The notes beneath the pieces were generated by a model. The model had not been told where the DNA came from and made no database searches. It saw only the letters and a program-made list of their open reading frames with translations. Below, piece by piece: positions 51,698 to 61,175 of a stretch of DNA of 64,000 bases (its first letter is position 1; each line of letters starts with the position of its first letter). Source of the stretch: Saprospiraceae bacterium (GTDB lineage Bacteria > Bacteroidota > Bacteroidia > Chitinophagales > Saprospiraceae); assembly GCA_020628095.1 (NCBI GenBank), contig JAHDFP010000010.1, positions 62,001 through 126,000 on the forward strand, given 5' to 3'. Position numbers and translations under genes: made by a program.

Positions 51698-52930
51698 CTA
51701 TGATTTTAGTTTTGATGGAGAAATAATTTCACCTGCCAATGCGCTGGCAGCCACGACAGCAGGAGAAGCCAAATAGATGTTGGAGTTAGGATTACCCATG
51801 CGTCCGCGGAAATTTCTGTTGGCTGCCGAGATCACGGTTTCGTTATTGCCGGGTACGCCCTGATGAGTTCCGACGCAGGGTCCACATCCTGGTGTCAGAA
51901 TAGCCGCACCAGCATCCATTAGTGTTTGTAAGGTGCCATTATTCATCGCGTCCATCATAGTTTTCTTAGAGGCAGGTGCAATAAGAAATCTAACGCCCTT
52001 GGGTATGCGGTGTCCTTTGAGTACTTCAGCGGCGGCTTGCAAATCTTCCAGTCTTCCGTTGCAGCAAGTACCTATGAATGCATAATCGATTTTTGTACCA
52101 GCGACTACAGACGAGTTAACTGTATTATCAGGAGACTCTGGGATAGCAATTTGATTTTCTAGACTGCTGATATCAAATTCGTAAACTTCTGAATAATTGG
52201 CATTGGCATCAGGTATATAAATGTCATCAAAAGAATAATCCAACTTTAGTCCTCTAGAAGAAATCAATCCTGCCTTAGCACCCATCTCAGCGACCATGTT
52301 TGTGATGGTCATTCGACTTGCCAAAGTCATATTCTCAAATACTTCACCATTGAACTCAATGGCCTTGTACGTTGCACCTGAGATAGTTATTTTACCGACA
52401 AGAAATAGAATTAAGTCTTTAGCCGTGACGCTATCCTGCAGTTGACCATGACAGATAATCTTAATTGACTCCGGTACTTTTAGCCAAATACTTCCCGTCA
52501 TCATCGTAGCAGCTAAGTCTGTAGAACCTACCCCACACGCGAATGCACTCAAGGCACCATAAGTCGGTGTATGCGAGTCCGCTCCTATAAATACATGACC
52601 TGGTTTGACATAAGCCTGCTCTACCATAACTTGATGACATATCCCTTCTCCTATGTCAAAAAGTTCTATCCCTTGTTCCTTTGCAAACTGACGCATCATC
52701 ACATGTAAGTTAGCGATGCGCTCGTTAGGGGCTGGGACGGCATGATCTAATATGAGTGCACATTTTTTAGGATCAAAAACCTTCGTACCACCCATACTTT
52801 CAAAGGCCTTAATGGCTAACGGTGCGGTTGTATCTGTAGCCATGACTCCGTCTACGGGACAAATTATAAGTTGACCTGGTCGGACGTGTTCGCCGATATG
52901 CTTTGATAATATTTTTTCTGTAATGGTCAA
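51698..52930 (-). CDS. 3-isopropylmalate dehydratase large-subunit/aconitase family
   Basis: IGADSHTPTYGALSAFACGVGSTD; FIGTCCNGR; GCGPCVGTHQG; NRNFRGRMGNPN. Confidence 0.93.
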   Translation of the reverse strand: MTITEKILSKHIGEHVRPGQLIICPVDGVMATDTTAPLAIKAFESMGGTKVFDPKKCALILDHAVPAPNERIANLHVMMRQFAKEQGIELFDIGEGICHQVMVEQAYVKPGHVFIGADSHTPTYGALSAFACGVGSTDLAATMMTGSIWLKVPESIKIICHGQLQDSVTAKDLILFLVGKITISGATYKAIEFNGEVFENMTLASRMTITNMVAEMGAKAGLISSRGLKLDYSFDDIYIPDANANYSEVYEFDISSLENQIAIPESPDNTVNSSVVAGTKIDYAFIGTCCNGRLEDLQAAAEVLKGHRIPKGVRFLIAPASKKTMMDAMNNGTLQTLMDAGAAILTPGCGPCVGTHQGVPGNNETVISAANRNFRGRMGNPNSNIYLASPAVVAASALAGEIISPSKLKS

Positions 52931-52940
52931 TTATAGTGAC

Positions 52941-53861
52941 TTATGTTATTTTGATTTGTTCGTTGTGCAATAAGTTGTACATCTGGCCTTGTAATGTATG
53001 TCCAAGTCTTTCTTCCATCTCTATAGATATAGAGGCTATTTTTTTATTATTAATTCCAGTCTCATAGCCCATCTGATGTAGCATGTGTACAGTGTCTTCG
53101 GTCGCGATATTACCTGTCGCACTTTTTATAAATGGACATCCACCTAGTCCTCCAAAGGCTGTATCAAAGTGGCGGACACCCCCTGTGACGGCAGTATACA
53201 CATTAGCAAGACCCTTGCTTTCTGTATTGTGTAAATGTAGGAACACAGGAATGCCTTCGCACAAAGAGATTATTTCCTCCGTGTATTCCTTGATCTGGGC
53301 AGGATGTGCCATACCAGTAGAATCTGCAAGAGCTATCTCCGTTATGCCCAAATCGAGATGGTGTTTTACCAGATCCATCACAACGGATTTACTTATATGA
53401 CCTTCATAACGACAACCAAAAGCGCACTGTATACCAGCGCGTACTTGTATTCCGTTAGACTTGGCGAGCGATATCATATACTTTATTCTGGTGCGTGCAT
53501 CCGTAAGAGAGATTCGCGCATTTTTTTGACTATGTGTATCGCTTGCTGACATAGAACAAGATAGATGTCCAAGGCCACAATCAATGGCTCTATGGACACC
53601 TTTTTCGTTAAGAACAAGACCACTGTACAGCACATCTTCACTATGAACCAATCGAGAAATGAGTTCTTCCGCATCAGCCATTTGAGGGACTAATTTGGGA
53701 TGTACAAATGAGGCGACTTGTATACGGCTTATACCACTATCTATAAGTTGTTGTATGATTTGTAGCTTGGTGTCAATTGTAATTGGGATGGCCAAATTTT
53801 GTATGCCGTCTCTAAGTCCTTGCTCCTCTATGGTGATATGTTTGGATGGATTCAGTCTGAT
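52941..53861 (-). CDS. hydroxymethylglutaryl-CoA lyase-like protein, apparent ATC start
   Basis: IRLNPSKHITIEEQGLRDGIQNLAIPI... catalytic RDG(I/L)QN lies upstream of the track start at 53795; ALADSTGMAHP; HLHNTESKGLAN; GGLGGCPF. Confidence 0.9.
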   Translation of the reverse strand: MRLNPSKHITIEEQGLRDGIQNLAIPITIDTKLQIIQQLIDSGISRIQVASFVHPKLVPQMADAEELISRLVHSEDVLYSGLVLNEKGVHRAIDCGLGHLSCSMSASDTHSQKNARISLTDARTRIKYMISLAKSNGIQVRAGIQCAFGCRYEGHISKSVVMDLVKHHLDLGITEIALADSTGMAHPAQIKEYTEEIISLCEGIPVFLHLHNTESKGLANVYTAVTGGVRHFDTAFGGLGGCPFIKSATGNIATEDTVHMLHQMGYETGINNKKIASISIEMEERLGHTLQGQMYNLLHNEQIKIT

Positions 53862-53865
53862 CTTT

Positions 53866-54873
53866 TTATAGTAATTCGATAAATTCTAACCAAGCTCCAT
53901 CAGGGCTTTGGATTGCCAATGTTTTACAAAGTCCATAGGGCGGAATATCTACTAAGCCGTAGCCTCTGATTTCTTCATCACTAAATCTTTTTTTGTAATT
54001 ATCTACATCACGACACGGAAAACGAAGTGTCATAATACCCAGATTAGGTGGATGCGCTCTCGAAGAATAGTCTTTACCCATGATCCCATCTAATTCTATT
54101 AACTCCACACTACCAAAATTTTTTCCATCAGGACTAAGTATACATATCTTTCGCTCTATATTCTGATAGATATTTTGGGGAACACCAAATAAGTTTTCGT
54201 CCTTGTCTGTGCCCTTTAGTACCTTATCCATATAAACTTTGAAGCCGAGCTTATTGATGTAAAAGTCTTTGGATTTTTCTATATCTGTGACGATCTGTGA
54301 AGAGTTAAATATGTGGCTTACTTTTCTGAGATGTGGATAACCTTGTAACTCTGGCTGATGTCTCTGTATCAACGCGAACACAATATCCTCATATCCATGC
54401 ACTAATACTTCGGAGATATGAAAATCTCCGAATACGTACTCAATAGGATCATTATATGCCGTCCAACCAAAAGACCTGAACAGGTCAAATGTCTCACCCA
54501 AATTAGTAACACGAACATCCACATCATAGATGCCACCTGTGTCCCAGGATTGTGAACTGGATCGGATATATTCTTGTTCCAGATTATCAAATTGGCAAAG
54601 CCTAAGATATCCTCTATTGCAATGGGGATTATGCAGAACGATCTGGCGCGTTTTATCTGCTGTGTTAATATTCCAAAATGTCAATTGGTCCTGTGCAATC
54701 GATGAATCCGATATAGTGCTCCAACCTGTAATTGATTCATACTGTAGCCTGGCTGCTTCCGCATCTTTTATACAAAAAATAACTTCTTGAAAACCTCGCA
54801 CCTCCCAAGAGTCAGTGCCTTGAGAAGATTCGGTAGTCAACCAATCAGTTATATATGCAGGTGCATTATCCAA
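53866..54873 (-). CDS. two-module VOC family protein, TTG start
   Basis: FQEVIFCIKDAEAARLQYESITGW; VSHIFNSSQIVTDIEKSKDFYINKLGFKVYMD; SPDGAWLEFIELL. Confidence 0.8.
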   Translation of the reverse strand: MDNAPAYITDWLTTESSQGTDSWEVRGFQEVIFCIKDAEAARLQYESITGWSTISDSSIAQDQLTFWNINTADKTRQIVLHNPHCNRGYLRLCQFDNLEQEYIRSSSQSWDTGGIYDVDVRVTNLGETFDLFRSFGWTAYNDPIEYVFGDFHISEVLVHGYEDIVFALIQRHQPELQGYPHLRKVSHIFNSSQIVTDIEKSKDFYINKLGFKVYMDKVLKGTDKDENLFGVPQNIYQNIERKICILSPDGKNFGSVELIELDGIMGKDYSSRAHPPNLGIMTLRFPCRDVDNYKKRFSDEEIRGYGLVDIPPYGLCKTLAIQSPDGAWLEFIELL

Positions 54874-54892
54874 GAAAAAATGATTATCTGTA

Positions 54893-54919
54893 AAATTAGT
54901 TAATTAAGTTAACTAATTT
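54893..54919. promoter_or_regulatory. operator palindrome site 4 (AAATTAGTTAA-TTAAG-TTAACTAATTT)
   Basis: Perfect 11-bp inverted repeat in the divergent promoter between 54873 and 54936 CDSs. Confidence 0.75.
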
Positions 54920-54935
54920 AATTTTAATTTAGAGC

Positions 54936-56054
54936 ATGTGCAATAATCTTGGTAGAAGTTATCTATTGGTCGTATGTATGCTGATAAGCATAATATCTTG
55001 TCAGGATTACAAACCATCTCATACCTCAAACAATAAATCTATGTCAACCAAAGATCCTCTGGCGGCGGATAATGATTCTACAGGATTATCTGGTCCACTG
55101 CATACGGTTACGCTTTCTACTAATGATCTTGAGGAGATAAAAAAGTTCTATGTGGATGGTATGGGTCTTACAATGGATGGTCCTATAAAACTGGGAACAG
55201 CTCAGAGTGAAGCACAAAGAAAATTATGGCAACTAGATTCTAAAGAAGAATATGACTTCTATCATCTCTATCGGGCTTCAGTACCAGAACTAATACAAAT
55301 AAGATTATTACATTTCAAAGAAAAGAAAAAGCCTATCCATAGTAGTTACAATAGCATGGAGTTAGGACCATTCTCTTTAGGTTTTCCAAATCTGGACCAA
55401 AAGGCGCTGGATACAAAGCTGAGAAAAATGGGTATCGGTTCTATGGACAAGATGCAAGAAGGGACGATACCCAGACCTGACGGCAGTACCTACAGATACT
55501 GGGAAACCATATTCAATGGACCAGATTATGTGCATAGCGTCGGCATAGAAAGAGGAGATGGGATGCCGCCCTTGTCACCATCTGATACTCTGACTAAGCT
55601 GGGTGGACCAGGTTATTCTGCTCAGGTGATTACTGATTCTGATCGTTACTTGGAGTTCATGACGGACGTTTTAGATTTAGAATTAAGAGCGGATAGACAA
55701 TGGGAATCTTCACCAGGTTCTGCGCTTGGAATAGAAGAAGGTATTCCATTCAGATTTGCCTTGGTCTATGCTAAGGGGAGTTCATATAATCATTTTCTGT
55801 TCTTAGATTTTTTTGAATCTGAGATGATAGACCCCGGAGTTCCACCTAGAATACCTCATCTTGGATTAGGTGCATGGACTATAGAGACTAAGGACATCAA
55901 GGAAGTAACAAAGAGGGCTAAAGAGTTTGGTTCAACTATCATTGCCGAAGACGATAATTATGACAGCCCTATATTTGGACGATGTGAGATAGTCACGATG
56001 TTGGCGCCTAATGGATTTATAATTGAGCTATTTCAGAAAAAACTTTCTAACTAA
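54936..56054 (+). CDS. two-module VOC family lipoprotein
   Basis: Lipobox LISIISCQD; GPLHTVTLSTNDLEEIKKFYVDGMGL; ITDSDRYLEFMTDVLDLEL. Confidence 0.75.
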   Translation: MCNNLGRSYLLVVCMLISIISCQDYKPSHTSNNKSMSTKDPLAADNDSTGLSGPLHTVTLSTNDLEEIKKFYVDGMGLTMDGPIKLGTAQSEAQRKLWQLDSKEEYDFYHLYRASVPELIQIRLLHFKEKKKPIHSSYNSMELGPFSLGFPNLDQKALDTKLRKMGIGSMDKMQEGTIPRPDGSTYRYWETIFNGPDYVHSVGIERGDGMPPLSPSDTLTKLGGPGYSAQVITDSDRYLEFMTDVLDLELRADRQWESSPGSALGIEEGIPFRFALVYAKGSSYNHFLFLDFFESEMIDPGVPPRIPHLGLGAWTIETKDIKEVTKRAKEFGSTIIAEDDNYDSPIFGRCEIVTMLAPNGFIIELFQKKLSN

Positions 56055-56103
56055 ATAGACTCCCAAAAAAAAGAAAATATAGGTAACCCAAACAAAAAAT
56101 CTT

Positions 56104-56670
56104 ATGCCGACAAAGGGAATAAAATTGTTCGAGAAAATTATTGTTGGACATTTCGATAACCAAGATCAGATAGATAATGAAATATCCGATGGTCAACAGA
56201 TACATCCTTACGCCGTGCATGTAACCGAAGTTATAAACCATAGAATCAGTAATATTCCGTCGGACTTTGTCGGAACCTTTATACTAGAAGAATCTTATTA
56301 CACTTATCCCGATGGTTCTAAGAAAATAAAGCCTCTGTTTTTTAGAGTTACACCTTGTGGAGAATTTGATATTCATTTGCAGTCTGTGCAGATTCCTGAT
56401 AGATTAGATGATAAAGAGGTGGTCAATGCCAATCCTGATTTGAGTTTTGATTATGAAGAGTTAGAGGTAAGAGAGCAATTTGGAAAAGCAACTTATCATA
56501 ATATAGGTGATAAGTTTGTGGTCAATCATCTTACTGATATGGGCGGCGGCATATTATTTAACCTTATAGAGACGCTATCGGATGGGAGATTACAAGTCAT
56601 GGAGCTAGTCAAAAAGAATGGGCATAAAATAACGCCTTATGATTCGCCGATAATATACATACGTAAATAA
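56104..56670 (+). CDS. hypothetical protein (possible calycin-like beta-barrel)
   Basis: 188-aa ORF in operon context; FVGTFILEESYYTYPDGSKKIKPLFFRV. Confidence 0.6.
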   Translation: MPTKGIKLFEKIIVGHFDNQDQIDNEISDGQQIHPYAVHVTEVINHRISNIPSDFVGTFILEESYYTYPDGSKKIKPLFFRVTPCGEFDIHLQSVQIPDRLDDKEVVNANPDLSFDYEELEVREQFGKATYHNIGDKFVVNHLTDMGGGILFNLIETLSDGRLQVMELVKKNGHKITPYDSPIIYIRK

Positions 56671-57873
56671 GTGAAAAAGAATACTTTATATACCTTTTTG
56701 ATCGCGGTTATGGGCATGCTCATACTGACCGTCACTAATGGAATGACCTTTACAGGTCTGACGGTCTATGATGAGTCGCTCATAGAATATTTTAACTGGA
56801 CTAAATCCACACTAAAGTTTCGAGATTTTCTTAACCTAGCTTGTGCGGCTATTATCTTACCGTTCATCGGTGCATTCGTGGATAAGTTTGGTGTCAAAAG
56901 GTCGCTTATAGTGGGATTACTGCTATTAGGATTATGCTATAAGCTATATGCGCATATCGCAACACCGACACAGATGTATTTGATACATATAATATTTGCA
57001 TTTGGTGTGGCGGCATCTGGGACCTTAGTAGTTATCATCATGGTATCGCAGAGAGTATCTAACAATAGAGGTGCAGCAATAGGGATAGCTCTGGCAGGTA
57101 CGAGCCTTGGCGGTATATTGATACCTAAGTTGGCTGGTTATCTATTGAAAGATAACGATTGGAGAGAGGCTTTTCAGTATGAGTCTATATTACCCTTCTT
57201 TATCATCATATTGGTTCTGCTGTTTGTTAAGGATAAAGACAAATTTGAATCATCAGGTAAAAAGAAAACGCAAGATCTTACGGAGTTAGATTTTAAGGCT
57301 GCACTGAAGACGCGACCATTTTGGTTATTGGCGTTCATTGGGTTCTTTTGTTACTATGCCATACTGGGTCTTATGGGGAATTTGTTTTTATACATGAGAG
57401 AACTATCCTTTAGCACGGAGACGGCTATCAATGCGTTAGGACTTATCTCGCTGGTTATCCTTGTTGCCAAATTAGTTTCTGGTGTACTGACGGACTATGT
57501 CAATCGGTATGTTCTTTTTCGTATACAGATATTTGTGATGCTCTTAGGTGCGATAGGATTTGCTATGTATAGCGATAGCATGGTGTGGTTTGCCATTCCA
57601 CTTATGGCTATCGGATGGGGTGGTTTATATACCTTGATTAACTATATTATCATAACGACCTTCGGTGTAGATTCTGCTGGTAAGATTGGAGGATCTATTT
57701 CTACCTTTGAGTCATTGGGTGCTGGTCTGGGCATCTGGCTTTCTGGTATGATCGCAGACCAGTCGGGTAGTTATCAGATGAGTTTTATTGTGGTGTCCGC
57801 CTTTTTATTTATTGCCTTTATTTTTTCTTTTCTTTTGAAACCTCTAACAGAAGAGACGCATGCAGGTACGTAA
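56671..57873 (+). CDS. MFS transporter, GTG start
   Basis: IGAFVDKFGVKRSLIVG; 12-TM pattern. Confidence 0.92.
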   Translation: MKKNTLYTFLIAVMGMLILTVTNGMTFTGLTVYDESLIEYFNWTKSTLKFRDFLNLACAAIILPFIGAFVDKFGVKRSLIVGLLLLGLCYKLYAHIATPTQMYLIHIIFAFGVAASGTLVVIIMVSQRVSNNRGAAIGIALAGTSLGGILIPKLAGYLLKDNDWREAFQYESILPFFIIILVLLFVKDKDKFESSGKKKTQDLTELDFKAALKTRPFWLLAFIGFFCYYAILGLMGNLFLYMRELSFSTETAINALGLISLVILVAKLVSGVLTDYVNRYVLFRIQIFVMLLGAIGFAMYSDSMVWFAIPLMAIGWGGLYTLINYIIITTFGVDSAGKIGGSISTFESLGAGLGIWLSGMIADQSGSYQMSFIVVSAFLFIAFIFSFLLKPLTEETHAGT

Positions 57874-59266
57874 TCCAAGAACAGGAGAGTATGATTATCA
57901 TCTTACCGTCGATAGGCTAGAGGATATAAGAGAGAAGGCTATAAGACTAAGAGCTGCGCAAAAGCAATGGAACGAAGCAGGTCTAGATCATAGAATATCA
58001 GTCATCAGTGATTGGGCAGATCGATTAGAACAAAACAAGGAGTCCGTCATCAATCAATTGAGTATTGATACGGGCAGAAATAAAATATCCAAAATAGAAT
58101 ACGAAGGAACACTCGGAATGATACGCGGTCGATGTCACACCGTAAAGTCTATGCTCCCTCCGCATGAGCCACGCCCCTCATTTATTGATCCCAATGTGCA
58201 TATAACACAGCAGTACATTCCTTACCCTGTGGTCGGTGTCATCAGTCCTTGGAATTTTCCGATGCTGCTTGCTCTGATAGATGCAATTCCAGCCTTACTT
58301 GCGGGTTCTTCTGTCTTATTGAAAGCCAGCGAGGTAACACCACGATTTTTGGATCCCATAGAGCAAAGTATTGTGGTACATAGTGGATTATCAGATGTTA
58401 TACAAATTATCCGAGGTGGAGCAGAAGCTGGAAGGGAAGTGATCGAGCAATCGGATGCGGTTTGTTTTACGGGTAGTGTAGCTACAGGGCAAAAAATTGC
58501 AGCGCATTGTGCGCAGAGGTTTATCCCTGCTTTTTTAGAACTAGGAGGAAAAGATCCGGCGATCGTGCTGGAAGATGCGGATATAGAGATAACGAGTGAA
58601 GCCATACTCAGAAGTGCGGCAGGTGCAACTGGACAGGCGTGCCAGTCCCTAGAGCGTGTCTATGCAGACGAAAAAATAGTGGAACATCTAACCCAGACCT
58701 TACTGGAAAAAATATCTACTCTAAAGTATAATTTCCATCAAGGAGGTGCACTGGGACCGTTAATATACGATAAGCAAGCCTCGATTATACAATCACATAT
58801 AGATGATGCACTATCCAAAGGAGCAATAATACACTCTGGAGGTAAAGTAGAAAATATGAATGGTGGACTCTGGATTATGCCCACTGTTATCACGCAAGTA
58901 ACACATGACATGAAGGTCATGACGGAAGAGACTTTTGGCCCGATCATACCTATTATGACTTATAGTGATGAAAAGGAGGCAATACGTTTAGCTAATGATT
59001 CGATATTTGGGTTATCAGCTTCTGTCTTTTCTCAAAATATAGAAAGAGCGCATCACCTTGCCAAACAAATAGATGCTGGCGGCATCTCCATCAATGATGC
59101 CAGTCTTACCAATAAAATATTTGATGTAGAAAAAAATGCTTTTAAGTATTCGGGTATCAATGGCTCACGAATGGGACGCGATGGTTTTTTGCGTTTCTTC
59201 AGAAAAAAGGCACTTATGAATCAGACTGGTAGACCTGATAGTATCTTGATGCAGAGTGAGGAATGA
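57860..59266 (+). CDS. aldehyde dehydrogenase family protein
   Basis: SPWNFPMLLALIDAIPALLAGSSVLLKASEVTP; FTGSVATG; LELGGKDPAIV; GQACQSLERVY. Confidence 0.95.
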   Translation: MQVRNPRTGEYDYHLTVDRLEDIREKAIRLRAAQKQWNEAGLDHRISVISDWADRLEQNKESVINQLSIDTGRNKISKIEYEGTLGMIRGRCHTVKSMLPPHEPRPSFIDPNVHITQQYIPYPVVGVISPWNFPMLLALIDAIPALLAGSSVLLKASEVTPRFLDPIEQSIVVHSGLSDVIQIIRGGAEAGREVIEQSDAVCFTGSVATGQKIAAHCAQRFIPAFLELGGKDPAIVLEDADIEITSEAILRSAAGATGQACQSLERVYADEKIVEHLTQTLLEKISTLKYNFHQGGALGPLIYDKQASIIQSHIDDALSKGAIIHSGGKVENMNGGLWIMPTVITQVTHDMKVMTEETFGPIIPIMTYSDEKEAIRLANDSIFGLSASVFSQNIERAHHLAKQIDAGGISINDASLTNKIFDVEKNAFKYSGINGSRMGRDGFLRFFRKKALMNQTGRPDSILMQSEE

Positions 59267-59296
59267 AGGTGGTTTTCTTTACTTATATTCCAAGAT

Positions 59297-60358
59297 TTAT
59301 TTAGCTGCCTTTTCTCTTTTGAAATGCTCTTGGATAACAAATTTAGATTGGGGCTTTTCTCTTCCTCGGTTCACCGCAGTTGATTCATATATAATGGATA
59401 TGCAACCATATTGGCCTTGTTCGAATTCGACCAGATAGCTATGGCTACGCTCCTGTGGTATAATATCATAATATATGAAGGGAACAATTTCTTGCCCGCA
59501 AGTACTAAGTATTCCCCATTTGCTATTCTTCCTGTAGATGTTACTCGACCTTTTTTTATCATTGGCCTCAACAAATTTTACACCTTGATAAATAAATTTC
59601 GGAGAGACTTTATATGAAGAGTCTCTGGGAATAACAATACGCTTATTTGCGACTAGATCTATTCCTTGTGAGAAGGCCGTTTGATAGATGGCATACTTGT
59701 GATTCTTTTTCAATAAGGCATAATGTCTATCTATCTCTATAATAGTATCTAACCTTAAATTAGTAGTGTCATGAATAACGTATCCTGAAGTATCACTTTG
59801 AGTTTTTAAATATTGAAAAGTAATCTCATAAGTACCGTCTCCATTTTTTATAGAGTATTCATCTAATCGTGACAAAAATTCAACACATCCAGCGATAGGT
59901 CTGGAAAAATTAATTTGCTTAATTGGTGAGTCTGAGGTATTTATATAAAAGTCACCTTTACCTTCGCTTACTTTGGCAATTAATTTTTTTTGAGCCTTTC
60001 CATCTTCATAGGGCCCATAATATCTTAATTCAAATGGACCAGCGCTTATGTATTTAGCTTTAATAAGCCAATGTCCATTAAGGGATATGTATCCGTAAAG
60101 ATTATTTTGTTTTACTACAGCTATATCGTAATAGAAAAGAGACGCCTCATCAAATTGTGGTTCTATAATGGTATTCCCAAAAAAATCAGCATAGCCCCAT
60201 TGCTCATTGTACTTAATCGGATAGAGGTTATTACTATATGAGTTACTACTGGCCTTTTTTTCTATTATCGATTCGCTCTGTTTGCAACCGAGGTTAATTA
60301 TTATCAATATGAATATTAGCTTATTCAATGGGATTATTGACCTAACTGTAGACACCAT
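59297..60358 (-). CDS. WG-repeat-containing lipoprotein
   Basis: QWGYADFFGNTIIEPQFDEA; LYGYISLNGHWLIKAKY; KWGILSTCGQEIVPFIYYDI; lipobox NLGCKQ. Confidence 0.75.
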   Translation of the reverse strand: MVSTVRSIIPLNKLIFILIIINLGCKQSESIIEKKASSNSYSNNLYPIKYNEQWGYADFFGNTIIEPQFDEASLFYYDIAVVKQNNLYGYISLNGHWLIKAKYISAGPFELRYYGPYEDGKAQKKLIAKVSEGKGDFYINTSDSPIKQINFSRPIAGCVEFLSRLDEYSIKNGDGTYEITFQYLKTQSDTSGYVIHDTTNLRLDTIIEIDRHYALLKKNHKYAIYQTAFSQGIDLVANKRIVIPRDSSYKVSPKFIYQGVKFVEANDKKRSSNIYRKNSKWGILSTCGQEIVPFIYYDIIPQERSHSYLVEFEQGQYGCISIIYESTAVNRGREKPQSKFVIQEHFKREKAAK

Positions 60359-60430
60359 GTTCTATTCTACCAATAATATTTTCAATCAATTCTATACCTA
60401 TGGAGGTGTCCACAATATCAATGGGCGTGA

Positions 60431-61066
60431 CTATTTGTATTTTAAAGAATTCCACATAACATCGACAATAGGATGACTTTTTGAAGATTCTTGAACATCT
60501 TGGCTAATTGTTATAATCAATAATCCTTCATCTTTCTTTCCAATACTTGCTACTTCATATTCCGAAACTTCATTTTGATAAGTAAGGTTACATTTAAGAA
60601 CATCAATTTCTTGTCCAGTTGCAAGGATTCTCTTGTAATCACTTCTTCTAGATGTATAACCGTAAGCAATACTTTCTTTTGTTAATTCAGAAAGCATGAA
60701 TTCTTGCAACATACTTGGATTCATGATTTTATAATCTTGAATCATAATTCCATTACCATCAGACGACATTATCATAATTTGTTCAATGCCTTCTTCTAAT
60801 TGAGCTTCTGAAATACCAAATTCTTTAGGATACCTAATTGAATAGTTTTCACTGATATATTCTAGGGTATCTTTTAAAGATAAAATAATTGATATAGTTT
60901 CTTCACCATTTTGGATATTTAGAGTATCATCCAATTGAATTGAATGCTTCGAATTATTTATTGTTAAAAAATAGTTTTCTTGAGCGAATGAAAAATTACT
61001 ACATAATATAACTAACAATAAATTAGTAGAATTCTTAAATAAAATCATACTTGGCTTCTTTTTCAT
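60431..61066 (-). CDS. hypothetical secreted protein
   Basis: Signal-like N-terminus; about 212 aa from internal ATG (MKKKPSM). Confidence 0.55.
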   Translation of the reverse strand: MKKKPSMILFKNSTNLLLVILCSNFSFAQENYFLTINNSKHSIQLDDTLNIQNGEETISIILSLKDTLEYISENYSIRYPKEFGISEAQLEEGIEQIMIMSSDGNGIMIQDYKIMNPSMLQEFMLSELTKESIAYGYTSRRSDYKRILATGQEIDVLKCNLTYQNEVSEYEVASIGKKDEGLLIITISQDVQESSKSHPIVDVMWNSLKYK

Positions 61067-61175
61067 ATTTATTTTAAATAACAATTTTGAGTATTTTGGC
61101 CACGCGGAATGATAGCCTTAGTAGCCTATCCCAAGTGGCTATGCTGTGCTATCGATAGTTACATGGAGTTTATAT

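Noticed and set aside
54936-56054. VOC proteins as an antibiotic-resistance (bleomycin/fosfomycin) locus
   Set aside because: Gene context is catabolic with shared operators, and the modules are divergent; resistance is not supported.
58222-58605. 127-aa minus-strand ORF inside the aldehyde dehydrogenase
   Set aside because: Antisense to the ALDH core; low-complexity Ser-rich translation typical of a shadow ORF.
61085-61160. GC-richer stretch with repeated GATAGCC/GCCTATC and GGCCAC/GTGGC words between orphan genes
   Set aside because: The words do not form a consistent hairpin or repeat array; not enough to call an element.
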